A DNA stretch of 64,000 nt from Ignavibacteria bacterium (GCA_019187405.1 JABAQZ010000006.1:110445-174444), one strand, 5' to 3'; counted from the first letter of the stretch, positions 48,457 through 57,271 are shown. Translations and numbers: made by a program. Notes: generated by a model not told the origin, from the sequence alone.

Positions 48457-48537
48457 AGAAATGACTTAAATTCAGATTTGATCAAAAAAAACAGAACCTG
48501 CATGCAGATTCTGCTCTCAAGCGCTATATTGTGGCTG

Positions 48538-49505
48538 TTACTTTATCAATGCCATTCGCCTTGTTTCGGTAAATTCCCCTGACCTTAGCACATAAAAATA
48601 AACTCCCAAATTGAATTCTCTTCCGCTGAATACATATTCGTTCTCTCCCGGCGTAAGATTTTCACTAACCAGATTAGCAATTTCCTTAATTTATTCGTTC
48701 CGGTATAATATTGATAGGTAAAATTGTCTTTGAGATTTTCATTTCTTCCGAAGCGGTCAAGTGTCAGAATGTTTCCGTCTTTCTCGTAAGTATTGATAAT
48801 ATCAAAACTCGTGCCTTCTGAAGTAGTGAAGTCGGATTTGAGAAGCCGGTTTGATTTATCATAAGTGTATTCAAAGTTCAAATCACTTTTATAAACGAAA
48901 TTATCAAGATAAGTGCCCGAAAGAACCTGTGTCTTGACGTTTACGTTTTTGAAGTAACTGTTTTCGTAACCGAAGACAGATTCATTTGAATTAATGCTTG
49001 CTATCCAGCTTCGTTTATTGTAGGGATATGAATTGGAAATAGTATTATTCTCAAACGATTGTGTTTCTATCTGTGAGTTAGGATTGTAAGCATACTTAAG
49101 CAATCCGAATGTATATTTAAAGCCGCTAATGTTTCTCTGATTTGCATCTTGTGTATATGTCAGATTATTATTCTCGTCATAAATGTAATCGGTTTGTCCC
49201 GCATCGGGAGTATTGCGCTTAGACTGCCTGCCGTAGCCATCGTAGCTGTAGGAAATAATTTTTCCTTCGGCAGTTTTGACCTGTGTAACTCAGTATAAGC
49301 TGTCATAATTATAATCGGTAACAAGCTGTGTAAGATTTTCCAGATTAGGATTTTCTTGAATGTATTTAATTTCACGTCTTAGATTTACTGCGGCGTCTGT
49401 GTATTTATCTAAGAAATTTCCTTCTTCATCAGTGAATCTCTGATGAATTGACACGCCGGGAGTTGTGCCGAAATGATTTGCATAGTTGCCGATATAAGAA
49501 TAGGA
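48538..49505 (-). pseudogene. 3' part of an Rhs/YD-repeat gene carrying a T9SS sorting domain, broken
   Basis: Reading on the minus strand from about 49505: SYSYIGNYANHFGTTPGV, LRREIKYIQENPNLENL, TDYNYDSLY, in-frame TGA (about 49293), VTQVKTAEGKIISYSYDGYG, YDENNNLTYTQDANQ, ... YEKDGNILTLDRFGRN (YD-repeats), a frameshift near 48695, then SENLTPGENEYVFSGREFNL and GVYFYVLRSGEFTETRRMALIK-type ending, which is the C-terminal half of a type-A T9SS domain. YD-repeats form the Rhs shell that encloses toxins. The 5' part of the gene is not in the window; the sequence changes to a restriction-endonuclease remnant at the 5' end. Confidence 0.72.
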
Positions 49506-50190
49506 TCTGTAATCTGTTCAAGTTCGTGTTGAACAACTTCCGAAAGTTTGATGTAAAGAGTTTGACCAAGACCTTGAATGTATTCTCTTGTAATCGGAAG
49601 TCCATCTTTCTTTTTTTGCTTCGCTTGTGTAAAATAAAAATGCTCCCATTCTTCATATTTTGAGGGACCACAAGTCCGTATCAATTCCGATGTTGAACCA
49701 ACGCTGTGAGCTTTGTTTAAGCCCCATCGGTTCTTACCATAGTTTAATAGTGTCTCTCTTTTTAATTTCAGATTGAGTCCATCTAAACCTCTAATCCATT
49801 CTTTTGCCATTAGGTAATTATTAAAGGTTGTCGAGTTGTAGTAGTATTCGCTGGATTGCCACACCAATTGTTTATTAATGCCGTTCTTCTTTCATTACCA
49901 CTCCATGTTCTGCTTTCTAAAGTATCAATATAATTCTCTAATTCGGCTACACTACCAATTAAAAAAAATCCAGCAGGTTGAGCAGTTACAGCACTAATCA
50001 AATCTCCATCAATTTCTATACATTCTTTAATTAAGGAAAGGAATTCTACTTGGTTGCCACCAGTTGGGTAGCCAAGATTTTGAGCTAAAGTGTGTGCATT
50101 GATTGCATTTGGTCTGCCATGTCCTAAGGCATTCAGCAAGTCCTGCCTTTGTTGTTGAGTGAAAAATTTACTGGCTTTATATTGAGTTAA
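49506..50190 (-). pseudogene. MjaI-type restriction endonuclease, frameshifted and truncated
   Basis: The first part (to about 49810) has FFTQQQRQDLLNALGHGRPN, NLGYPTGGNQVEFLSLIKE, AQPAGFFLIGSVAELENYID and ERRTALINNW. After a frameshift near 49810 the second part has KEWIRGLDGLN, WGLNKAHSVGSTSELIRTC, EEWEHFYFTQAKQKKKDGLP and LGQTLYIKLSEVVQHELEQI. This resembles the RE_MjaI family (PF09568) from memory; the archetype is reported to recognise CTAG. The catalytic C-terminal half is missing because the sequence switches to Rhs at about 49505. No clear start codon was found. It lies directly after the methyltransferase remnant. Confidence 0.6.
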
Positions 50191-50221
50191 GTAAGTTTAA
50201 AAATTTGTCTTTGTATTTGAA

Positions 50222-51466
50222 TTAAATATCGCTGTCCATTTGCACCAAACCGTTTTTGATTAAATGAGCAATGATGAATGTTTTGTTTTCGAGATAGAGG
50301 TAGCAAAGCAAGTTGTTTTCATTATCGTGCTTAATGTTATCATATTTCAGAAACACTCGTTTCCCTTTTGTTTTTTCAATTAGACATGATGTTGCTTTGC
50401 CGTTAGTTATCGGATCTTCTTTTACTCCAAGCAGTTTTACTGTAAGGTCGTTGCTTAATCGAATTTTTTCAGTGCTTAAAACTTCTTTTACTGTAAATAA
50501 TTCTTCTCGTTTGCTTGAACTGTCCTTGTCAATCTTAGAGCCGAATTGAAGTTTATTTACATCAATTTTCTTGTCAAGTGTATGCGGGTCTTTGAAAATG
50601 TATGGCAGATTTTGAATTTCCTTTTCAAAGTTGGTTTTCAATTTATTTTGTTCTAAAAACTCGTAAGTCGTTCCGTTCAAATCCTTTTGATGAACTTCCA
50701 ATTTTTCTTTGATGATTGGAATAAACTCGGGATTGATTTCAAAACCAACAGAATTTCTGTCGGTATTCTTTGCTGCCAAAGCTGTTGTGCCTCTACCAGC
50801 AAATGGGTCAAGAACAGTTTCCCCAACAAACGAAAACATTTTGTTTAGTCGTCTTGGTAATTCTTCGGGAAACATTGCAATATGTCCGCTTTATCTTGCT
50901 TCTGCAAAATTCCAATGCCCTGCATAGAATGTGTTCCATTCTTCGGCAGTCATCTTGGAAAGTTCTTTTTTGTTCTTTGGTCGGTTTCGGGCTATCACCT
51001 AATTTTTTGAATACAAGAATGAACTCGTAATCCAATCTCAAAATTCCGTTTCTCGGATATGGATAGGAACCCATTTGAACGCCACCGCCTGTTGTGTTGG
51101 ATGTAGTTATTTTTGCCAAATAATAGCACCCATATAGTCAAAGCCAATATTTTCGCAGAACTTGATAATTTCTTCTCGAATGGGAATGACCTTGTAACGT
51201 CCGTAGTAAACTGCTCGGGCAAATTGGTCGCCTATGTTTACACACAACCTGCAACCGTTGTGAAGAGTACGGTAGCACTCTTTCCAAACCAAATTCAGGT
51301 TGTTAATGTAATTTTCGTAGCTGTCGTGGAAACCGATTTGATTGTCAGTTCCATAGTCCTTTAGCTGTCAATAGGGTGGCGGAGTAATAGCCAAATGCAC
51401 CGAATTGACAGGCAATTCAGCCATTTGTCTGCTGTCTCCGTTTATTATTTTATGATGAGTTTTCAA
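50222..51466 (-). pseudogene. Site-specific DNA methyltransferase (beta class) with two stops and two frameshifts
   Basis: From a TTG start at 51466: HHKIINGDSRQM, then NSVHLAITPPPY, immediately followed by TGA at 51370-51368 where the family has Trp (TPPPYW, motif IV). The frame continues through CRLCVNIGDQFAR to IIWQK (51107). A frameshift leads to GGGVQMGSYPYPRNGIL and LDYEFILVFKKLGDSPKPTK. A second shift near 50965 leads to MTAEEWNTFYAGHWNFAEAR and a TAA (about 50893). Then FPEELPRRLNKMF and motif I LDPFAGRGTTALAAKNTDR. Motif IV before motif I is beta-class order. It is the partner of the MjaI-like gene. Confidence 0.8.
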
Positions 51467-51585
51467 GTCGTTCTATATTAAATTTTTTCTCGCTCAAAGT
51501 TATTCAAAATGTCGGGTTTACTGTCTAAAAGTTATCAAGTTTTCACCTGTCGCTTGATGGTAGTATTGTCGCCCTGCCATTTCCG

Positions 51586-51715
51586 CCAACGGTCGAGTGT
51601 AGCAGCAGTAAGGGATTGCGGGCTACTTCACTGTCCAACGACACCAAAGTTTAAAAGGGATAGAATGCTTGAATTACCTCTAAAACCCTTATTGCTGCTA
51701 CACTTTGTTACATGC
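51586..51715 (-). repeat. attC-like site A (own stem sequence)
   Basis: Left arm GAGTGTAGCAGCAGTAAGGG (51595-51614) pairs 18 of 20 with the right arm at 51686-51705. Ends: CCAAC at 51586 and GTTAC at 51707-51711. It lies 35 bp after the stop of the DUF1254/1214 gene. The stem differs from all other sites. Confidence 0.65.
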
Positions 51716-51750
51716 ATGCTTTTCTTTGCTTTTCTTTCAGTTGTTATTGT

Positions 51751-53217
51751 TTACAATTTTACTTCTTCAATCTCGCCCAGACGCCATGTCTTATCAAACC
51801 AGGGCTCAAGCGGACTGTAGAGGCGGAAAATAGCGTTCCAGCCTTTGTTTGGAATGGTCTGGATATAATTTTTGGCGCCCTCTGGCCTTTTTGGGCCAAA
51901 GTAAACATCTACAGTGCCATCTTCATTGAGCTTGAAATCCTTGTCCTTGCTGGTAACTGAAGGCCATGTTTGGTCAGTCTGCAAAAAGGAACGGGCCTGG
52001 TTATCGTAAGCAATCACCGACCAGAAATTTTTTACCGGCACATTGGCAGGCAAATGGAGTTTATAGGTACGGCTTCCATCGAGTGGTTTACCTTTGGAAT
52101 CAACAAATGCAAGCGCATATTGTGAACCTTCACCCACCATTTTAGACTCCATAGCTGGCGTTACACCGGTAGCGTAGAAGTAATATTGCGAAGCCGAGTT
52201 GAGTAACCTTATGCCATCCTGTTCAAACTTGTAGCCTCCGAGAAATGCAGTCCGCCAGGCACTGCCTTCATAGAAGTAAGCCTCCTTGTCGCGCATACAA
52301 TATGTAAGCGTGCGTGCAGTGGCATCGCCCACCAAAGCAGCTTCAGTCAGAATCTTTTTCATCCGCTCATCCGGAGCAAAAGGCTTTCCGTACTCCATCC
52401 CGATGGACTTTAACATTCCAAGTGTTACCGGGTCTCCGGTAAAAGGTGGCTCTGATTGTACTACAGTGTTGAGCAATTCCCAAAACTGATAGTCGCCTGG
52501 GCCCACGGTAACGAAGGGTTCGGGGGAGATGTTTACAAACTTCATGGTGGGCGGATTATTAATCTGAGAAAGCGAATAAACCTTCGTCACTTTTTTGGTC
52601 AGGTCCACAGCTGGTTTCAGGTTGCCGGTTTTATCAGGGAAGGTGCGCCATGCCAGAAACATCTCGTAGGCCTGCGCCTGTGCAACAATGTATCCTTCGG
52701 GTATATTGCCCTCATACTTTGGTGGGAGGATAAGATACTTACCACCCTGACCTTTATCAGGTCCTGTCATGCCAACATCCACCACCCAACGGTACCAATG
52801 GTCATTGAAAGCACCAAGCACTCCGGGCGGCACTTCGGCCACCAACGGGCCGTTGTGAAGATCGAGCCACATCCAGCAGTATGTGGTACTTGTGTTAAAT
52901 GTCAGTCCAATGGTGCGGGGAAATACGAGGTCTTCCCAAATAGGCATCGTTGTATTAGCGGGTCCCCATTGCAGCAGCGCCTTGCGCATAGCGGCCTGGT
53001 TTACTGCGGGAATAGCCAGCAGATAAGCCTGCACAGCCCTCTGGAAATCGAGATTGTCGTACAGCTTTTCAACAGTGGCATCATCAGGGAAACCATCTTT
53101 AAAGTTCAGGGTTCCAAGACGTGTTTCAACCTTATCGGGTATTGCTATTCCATCAGGAATTTTTGTAACTGTTTTTTTTGTTTGCTCAGTTTGCATAGAA
53201 TTTATTTTCATTTTCAT
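51751..53217 (-). CDS. DUF1254/DUF1214 domain protein
   Basis: 488 aa. The pattern of this family is clear: LNFKDGFPDDATVEKLYDNL and FQRAVQAYLLAIPAVNQAAM at the N-terminus (DUF1254 part), then WMWLDLHNGPLVAEVPPG, and the C-terminal DUF1214 part with SYKLHLPANVPVKNFWSV-like, NQARSFLQTDQ and PKRPEGAKNYIQTIPNKGWN. No signal peptide. Function unknown in the literature I know; such proteins are common in soil and environmental bacteria. It occupies one cassette, with site A after it and half-site B before it. Base and codon use look richer in G/C than the chromosomal genes to the left, fitting transfer. Confidence 0.85.
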   Translation of the reverse strand: MKMKINSMQTEQTKKTVTKIPDGIAIPDKVETRLGTLNFKDGFPDDATVEKLYDNLDFQRAVQAYLLAIPAVNQAAMRKALLQWGPANTTMPIWEDLVFPRTIGLTFNTSTTYCWMWLDLHNGPLVAEVPPGVLGAFNDHWYRWVVDVGMTGPDKGQGGKYLILPPKYEGNIPEGYIVAQAQAYEMFLAWRTFPDKTGNLKPAVDLTKKVTKVYSLSQINNPPTMKFVNISPEPFVTVGPGDYQFWELLNTVVQSEPPFTGDPVTLGMLKSIGMEYGKPFAPDERMKKILTEAALVGDATARTLTYCMRDKEAYFYEGSAWRTAFLGGYKFEQDGIRLLNSASQYYFYATGVTPAMESKMVGEGSQYALAFVDSKGKPLDGSRTYKLHLPANVPVKNFWSVIAYDNQARSFLQTDQTWPSVTSKDKDFKLNEDGTVDVYFGPKRPEGAKNYIQTIPNKGWNAIFRLYSPLEPWFDKTWRLGEIEEVKL

Positions 53218-53261
53218 TATTTATTGTAATTAATGTAATTTATTTTCTCTATAAAACTCGC

Positions 53262-53364
53262 CGGTAACGTTTTGCAGCTTGGCGAAGTGGCGGATTTCGG
53301 AGCATGGTACCTTCCATCTTTAAATTTATTTAATGTAAAAATACAATTTTTTATTTTGTTATCT
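53262..53364 (-). repeat. Degenerate attC-like half-site B
   Basis: The left arm GCTTGGCGAAGTGGCGGAT (53278-53296) follows GTAACGTTTTGCA as in the complete sites, but no matching right arm follows: an AT-rich stretch leads to TTTTGTTAT at about 53354-53362. Site C begins 17 bp further on. Probably a decayed site or the scar of a deleted cassette. Confidence 0.5.
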
Positions 53365-53380
53365 AGCCTCACAAATGACC

Positions 53381-53513
53381 ACTAACAGTTCTCGGCTTGG
53401 CGTAGTGGCGGATTATTAGCACTAAAGTTCAATCGAAAAACAAATGTTGAACCTTGCACAAATGTTCAATCGAAGCCGTTCAGCCCCGCTTTTGGCAATA
53501 CCTTGTTATAGGC
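53381..53513 (-). repeat. attC-like site C, chimeric arms
   Basis: From ACTAACAG to CTTGTTATAGG. Left arm CGGCTTGGCGTAGTGGCGG; right arm CCCCGCTTTTGGCAATACC, whose true partner type is the left arm of sites E-G. The inner part AAAGTTCAATCGAA...CAATCGAAGCCGTTCAG is nearly the same as in site D. It lies 84 bp after the HrgA-like gene's stop. Confidence 0.65.
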
Positions 53514-53596
53514 AGCCATTCTTGTCTGTTCGTTATATTGTCCTGTCCGGTTAAGCACTTGTCTTGCGTTTTAAAGTTTCGATGTCGAGAACTTGG

Positions 53597-54469
53597 TCAT
53601 ATTCCTTGTTTATGAATTTTCTTGCTTGTGATGTCAGTCTTAACTATCGAAATAAATTCTTTAAAGTCAGCGTTCATTGTCAGTTTGTTGATTGTTTCCC
53701 AGTCAAGTGCTTCACGATATTTCGCAGGAAAGATAATTTCAGATGAATGAGGGTCTTCAAGATTTAGTTTTATAACTCCAATACCGAATGAAGTTGAAAG
53801 TCGAGATAACTCACTTCTAAATTCTTCTTCTTCGGAAACTTCTGCTGCAACTAAATAACTTTCGTTCGCCCAACTTGAGTTTGAAACTGTCTGAAAAAAA
53901 CTCTCTCTCAGATTTCCAAAACTTAGTTCTCGTTTGAGTTCAAATGATAAAAGTCGGATTGAAATATTTCCGATTGATGAACTTAACTCATAAACTTCTT
54001 GCTTCAAGTCGTCAAGCGGAAAGTAGCAACCAACTATGTCCGGGTGAACCCACTCGCCAAATTCTTTTTTTGAAGATTGTGAATGGTTAATTGTCTTGGT
54101 GTAGCAATGCAAATGGTAATAAGCGTAATATGTCAAGTATGGATGCAGGTCTTTCTCTAAAAAGTCAAACCGTTTTTTCTTAGCTACTGTCGGTTCTTTT
54201 GAAACTGCGGTGTCAGAAAGGTCAATTTGGTTTGCTTGTGATTTTAAGTAAAACTTTTTCGGTCTGCTGTCTGTCTGTGCAAAAGGTGATTTTGGATTGT
54301 CCTTTGCGTTAACATAAATCTGTGCACCGAGTGTCGCCCAAGGAGTTTTGCCTTCGCTGTTAAGTTGTTTGTCAAAACCTTTTTCTGTCGCCAAAGTCCA
54401 AATTTCGTTGGCGGTCAGCGGTCGCTTTTCTTCACTTAAAACTCTTTCGGCTAATTCTAAAAATGTCAT
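53597..54469 (-). CDS. HrgA-like protein with HARE-HTH domain
   Basis: 290 aa. N-terminal HARE-HTH winged helix (FLELAERVLSEEKRPLTANEI, WTLATEKGFDK, TPWATLGAQIYVNAKDN, about residues 2-75), a linker, and a C-terminal domain with EFGEWVHPDIVGCYFPLDDL and SYLVAAEVSEEEEFRSELSR that matches the COG2958/HrgA pattern, a PD-(D/E)XK-like fold in some descriptions (from memory). HrgA proteins are found beside restriction-modification genes. Here it sits alone in a cassette between sites C and D, without a methyltransferase. Confidence 0.72.
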   Translation of the reverse strand: MTFLELAERVLSEEKRPLTANEIWTLATEKGFDKQLNSEGKTPWATLGAQIYVNAKDNPKSPFAQTDSRPKKFYLKSQANQIDLSDTAVSKEPTVAKKKRFDFLEKDLHPYLTYYAYYHLHCYTKTINHSQSSKKEFGEWVHPDIVGCYFPLDDLKQEVYELSSSIGNISIRLLSFELKRELSFGNLRESFFQTVSNSSWANESYLVAAEVSEEEEFRSELSRLSTSFGIGVIKLNLEDPHSSEIIFPAKYREALDWETINKLTMNADFKEFISIVKTDITSKKIHKQGI

Positions 54470-54515
54470 TCTTTTTTGTCTTTTATGTTTGGTTGCACTG
54501 TCGTCTTATGGTTGC

Positions 54516-54646
54516 CATAACGGTTTTGGGCTTGGCGAAGTGGCGGATTATTAGCACTAAAGTTCAATCGAAGAACGAATGTTGAACCTTTCACAAATGT
54601 CCAATCGAAGCCGTTCAACCCCGCTTTTGGCAATATCTTGTTATGC
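54516..54646 (-). repeat. attC-like site D, chimeric arms
   Basis: CATAACGG at the left and CTTGTTATGC at the right. Left arm GGGCTTGGCGAAGTGGCGG; right arm CCCCGCTTTTGGCAATATC. As in site C, the arms belong to two different families. It starts 9 bp after the stop of the retropepsin gene on the minus strand. Confidence 0.68.
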
Positions 54647-54655
54647 ACAGTGCTT

Positions 54656-55327
54656 TTATTCATATTTTATTTTTCCATTCTTAATGTCAAGACAGACTTT
54701 GAAATTATTAAAGAAGTCAACCCCGATAATTCCATTTGTTCCGCCCAACATCAATGTCATTTGTAATAAATTCGGCAAGTTTCCATACTTAACTTGAAAT
54801 TCTTTACTTCCGAAATTAGTCAATATCTCGTAGCATTTAGTTTCAAACTTTCCAACACCCGGATAAAAGTCTTCTTCTATTCCGATACTCGTATGTTGCG
54901 ATGTCAGTTTACTATCAAGATATGATAGTTTTGCTCCTGTGTCCAAAAAGAATTTTAGTATTTGATTGTCAACTATCAATTCAATAATTGGAATACCCAT
55001 AAAAGATAAAATGGATATTTCATTGCTAAGAGAGTGTGTTTCATCTTTACTAAAAACCACAACTTCGTTTTTGTAGTCAAGCAAAACCTTGAAGTTTGAT
55101 AAAATGTCAGCACCAATTAAAGTTGTTATTTCTGTTCCCAACATTTCTGATATTTTTTGAACTGTCAAACCCATATAATTTGTCGTACAACTGAAATTGT
55201 CTGAACAAAAAAATAAATTATTCGCAAAGTGGATAGTAGAAGGTGCTCCCGTATCAATAAGCATTATATTTTCACCGTCTTTAATAATCGGATGCCCTTT
55301 GAATAGATTTATTTGAAATGTTGTCAT
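54656..55327 (-). CDS. Tandem retropepsin-like aspartic protease domains
   Basis: 223 aa. Two DTG catalytic motifs in retropepsin context: IMLIDTGAPSTIHF (about residue 25) and KFFLDTGAKLSYLD (about residue 128). Each is followed by a second-half hydrophobic-Gly motif (TTLIGADILSNFKVLLDY and GGTNGIIGVDFFNNFKVCLD). The two halves are clearly homologous, so one chain could form a pepsin-like pseudo-dimer. No signal peptide, so an intracellular site is likely. The ATG overlaps the upstream methyltransferase stop by 4 bp (ATGA), making a two-gene cassette before site D. Substrate unknown. Confidence 0.78.
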   Translation of the reverse strand: MTTFQINLFKGHPIIKDGENIMLIDTGAPSTIHFANNLFFCSDNFSCTTNYMGLTVQKISEMLGTEITTLIGADILSNFKVLLDYKNEVVVFSKDETHSLSNEISILSFMGIPIIELIVDNQILKFFLDTGAKLSYLDSKLTSQHTSIGIEEDFYPGVGKFETKCYEILTNFGSKEFQVKYGNLPNLLQMTLMLGGTNGIIGVDFFNNFKVCLDIKNGKIKYE

Positions 55328-56046
55328 TGCTTCTTAAATAAATTGTATGTTGAACCTGTTGAACTGAATAGAGTAAACGCTTTGTTTGTATCCACAAAAC
55401 CGTTGTCTTGCAGTAAATTGTCAAGCATGTTGATCGACCAATATCTGATATTAAACTCGTCTTGATATTCAAATTTTTATCCGTTAAAAATTCCATTACA
55501 AGTTTCTTTGTAAGTAAAAATATCATTGCTACTGTTTGTTAGCTCAACAGAACGATTGAAATTTTCTGACTGTATATTCATTATCCTACCTGCATTAAAG
55601 AAAATCATATTAGGTAAGTCAAAGAAAAAATATTCGTTTGGCTTTATGTGTCTGCAAATGTTGTTTACAGTTTCGGATAGTTCTTGCTCACTTACTAAAT
55701 AACTCAAAACCGTAAAAAGTGCTATTGCTTAATCGGCTTTTCCGTTGTCGTATTCTGCGATTGAGCAATTTTTTATTTGTATGTCAAGGTTGTGTTTAAT
55801 TTGGTTTGCTCTAAATTGTTCAACCATTCCTATGCTTTTTTCTACTGCGACAACAGAATAATTTTGTTCAGTTAATGGAATTGAAAGTCGTCCTGTCCCT
55901 GCACCAAAGTCAAGAATTGTCCCTTTGGGCAAAATTTGGTTAATTACGTTGAGGGTTTCTATTGTCAAGTTGCTGTAAAAACTTCCAAAAGTCTGTTCGT
56001 AAACAAAGTCGTAAAAAGTTGCCCAATTGTCGTGTGGTTGTTTCAT
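55324..56046 (-). pseudogene. Class I SAM-dependent methyltransferase with two in-frame TAA codons
   Basis: One frame from ATG 56046 to TGA 55324. MKQPHDNWATFYDFVYEQ; motif I GTILDFGAGTGRLSIPLTEQ; VVAVEKSIGMVEQFR; IAEYDNGKAD, TAA at 55729; then AIALFTVLSYLVSEQELSE, PNEYFFFDLPNM; CNGIFNG, TAA at about 55485; then KFEYQDEFNIRYWSINML to the end. All parts fit one methyltransferase in order. The substrate is unknown. The upstream frame to 56112 lies in site E and is not coding. Either a recent pseudogene or sequencing errors at two places. Confidence 0.78.
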
Positions 56047-56068
56047 TGTTTGCGGTCTATTAGCATTG

Positions 56069-56203
56069 TGCACAACGGTTTGGGTATTGCCGAAGGCGGG
56101 GCGTTTCAGCACTACGGTACATTTGAAAAACTAAAGTTGAATATAGCACAAAAGTGTCATAGATGTTCGTCACCCCCGCTTTTGGCAATACCTTGTTATG
56201 TGC
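56069..56203 (-). repeat. attC-like site E
   Basis: GCACAACGG at the left and CTTGTTATGTGC at the right. Arms GGTATTGCCGAAGGCGGGG (56084-56102) and CCCCGCTTTTGGCAATACC pair with few mismatches. It is over 115 bp after the SnoaL-like gene's stop and 23 bp before the methyltransferase ATG. Confidence 0.72.
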
Positions 56204-56318
56204 TGCCCTTCTTTCTTTGTTCTTGTCGTTACAAATTTAGTGTCTTTAGCTAATATAAATAGAAAAAACTATGCTACGAAACGCAACATAGATTTTAATT
56301 CTTTAGTTTATGTGTTAG

Positions 56319-57086
56319 TTAAAACTTTCCATTGTTATTTTTCCAATTCTCTTTAGTAGGTATTGGCTCAATCACATCCCAATGCTCGGCAATTTTTCCA
56401 TTCTCAACTCTGAATAAGTCGTAAAATGAATTATGCTTTCCTGCAAGATGTCCTTCGCTTACTGATATAACAAAATTACCTTCGCCTAATACTTTATGAA
56501 TGGTATCGTACTTCATTGTGATACCTTGTTTTCCCCATTCTTCAAGAGCACTTCCAAGTCCTGAAAGTTGGTCAGCAATTAAAGGATTGTGTTGAATATA
56601 ATTATCGCCATCAAAATAGCCTGTAAGTTTTTCCATTCTTCCATTTACTAAAATGTCGTCAACAAAATTTCTTACAAGCGTTTTGTTGGCTTCTGTTTTG
56701 TCAAGGTCTTTAATTTCGGTTGTACCATCAATCATTGTGTGTCCACTTGGGTTTGGCTGGCTTGGTGTTTCCTGCAAGTTGTCCCAATGTTCAACGATTT
56801 TTCCGTCTTCGAAACGGAAGATGTCAAACCCAATTTTTGGACCGAAGAAATTATAATCGGTATGAGTAAAAACATAATCTCCATCCTGAAAAGAACGAAC
56901 AGTATTTACTTTTGCAGAATTTGGTGGCAATGCTTGTAACAATGCTCCAAAACCTGAAAGCCCATCAGCTGCACCTAAATTGTGCTGAATGTATTTGTTT
57001 GGATTAATATAGCCAATAGGCTCTGTTGCTCCTGTTTCAATTGCCTTTAATAGGCTTACTACTTTTTGTTTGTTTGAAATTTCCAT
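56319..57086 (-). CDS. SnoaL-like (NTF2-fold) protein, duplicated domain
   Basis: 255 aa. Two copies of an NTF2/SnoaL-like fold of about 125 residues: first IGYINPNKYIQHNLGAADGL...GPKIGFDIFRFEDGKIVEHWDN, second YFDGDNYIQHNPLIADQLSG...NSFYDLFRVENGKIAEHWDV. The shared NYIQHN and GKI.EHWD motifs are typical of predicted SnoaL-like polyketide-cyclase relatives. The substrate is unknown. It follows an AraC regulator gene in the same cassette, so AraC control is likely. A tiny ORF with a lipoprotein signal lies just upstream. Confidence 0.82.
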   Translation of the reverse strand: MEISNKQKVVSLLKAIETGATEPIGYINPNKYIQHNLGAADGLSGFGALLQALPPNSAKVNTVRSFQDGDYVFTHTDYNFFGPKIGFDIFRFEDGKIVEHWDNLQETPSQPNPSGHTMIDGTTEIKDLDKTEANKTLVRNFVDDILVNGRMEKLTGYFDGDNYIQHNPLIADQLSGLGSALEEWGKQGITMKYDTIHKVLGEGNFVISVSEGHLAGKHNSFYDLFRVENGKIAEHWDVIEPIPTKENWKNNNGKF

Positions 57087-57110
57087 TTTTTTTCTTTTTG
57101 GATTTGTGAA

Positions 57111-57188
57111 TTATAGAGTTGATTGATTGGTGCAAGCTGAAAATCCAACTCCTAAAATTATCGCTGCACTTAGTACCGTCTTGTTCAT
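57111..57188 (-). CDS. 25-aa ORF with a complete lipoprotein signal
   Basis: MNKTVLSAAIILGVGFSACT followed by five residues and TAA. It has a basic start, hydrophobic core and lipobox GFSAC, then ends. It lies 24 bp upstream of the SnoaL-like gene. Either a mini-lipoprotein or the severed signal peptide of an originally secreted SnoaL-like protein. The stop is clear; expression is not shown. Confidence 0.4.
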   Translation of the reverse strand: MNKTVLSAAIILGVGFSACTNQSTL

Positions 57189-57271
57189 TTTGAATTGATT
57201 ACAATGACAATACAAAATTGCAACGATAAACAAAAAGGTAAAAGGTAGAAACAGTCCTTTGAATGATACTT

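Noticed and set aside
48180-48540. Riboswitch or tRNA between arsR and the Rhs remnant
   Set aside because: The structure is explained by the MITE-like inverted repeat; no cloverleaf or known aptamer core was recognised.
32364-51466. Stop-codon reassignment to explain in-frame TAA and TGA
   Set aside because: Core genes in the window end in TAA normally and contain no internal TAA or TGA; the affected genes also have frameshifts or truncations, so decay is the simpler reading.
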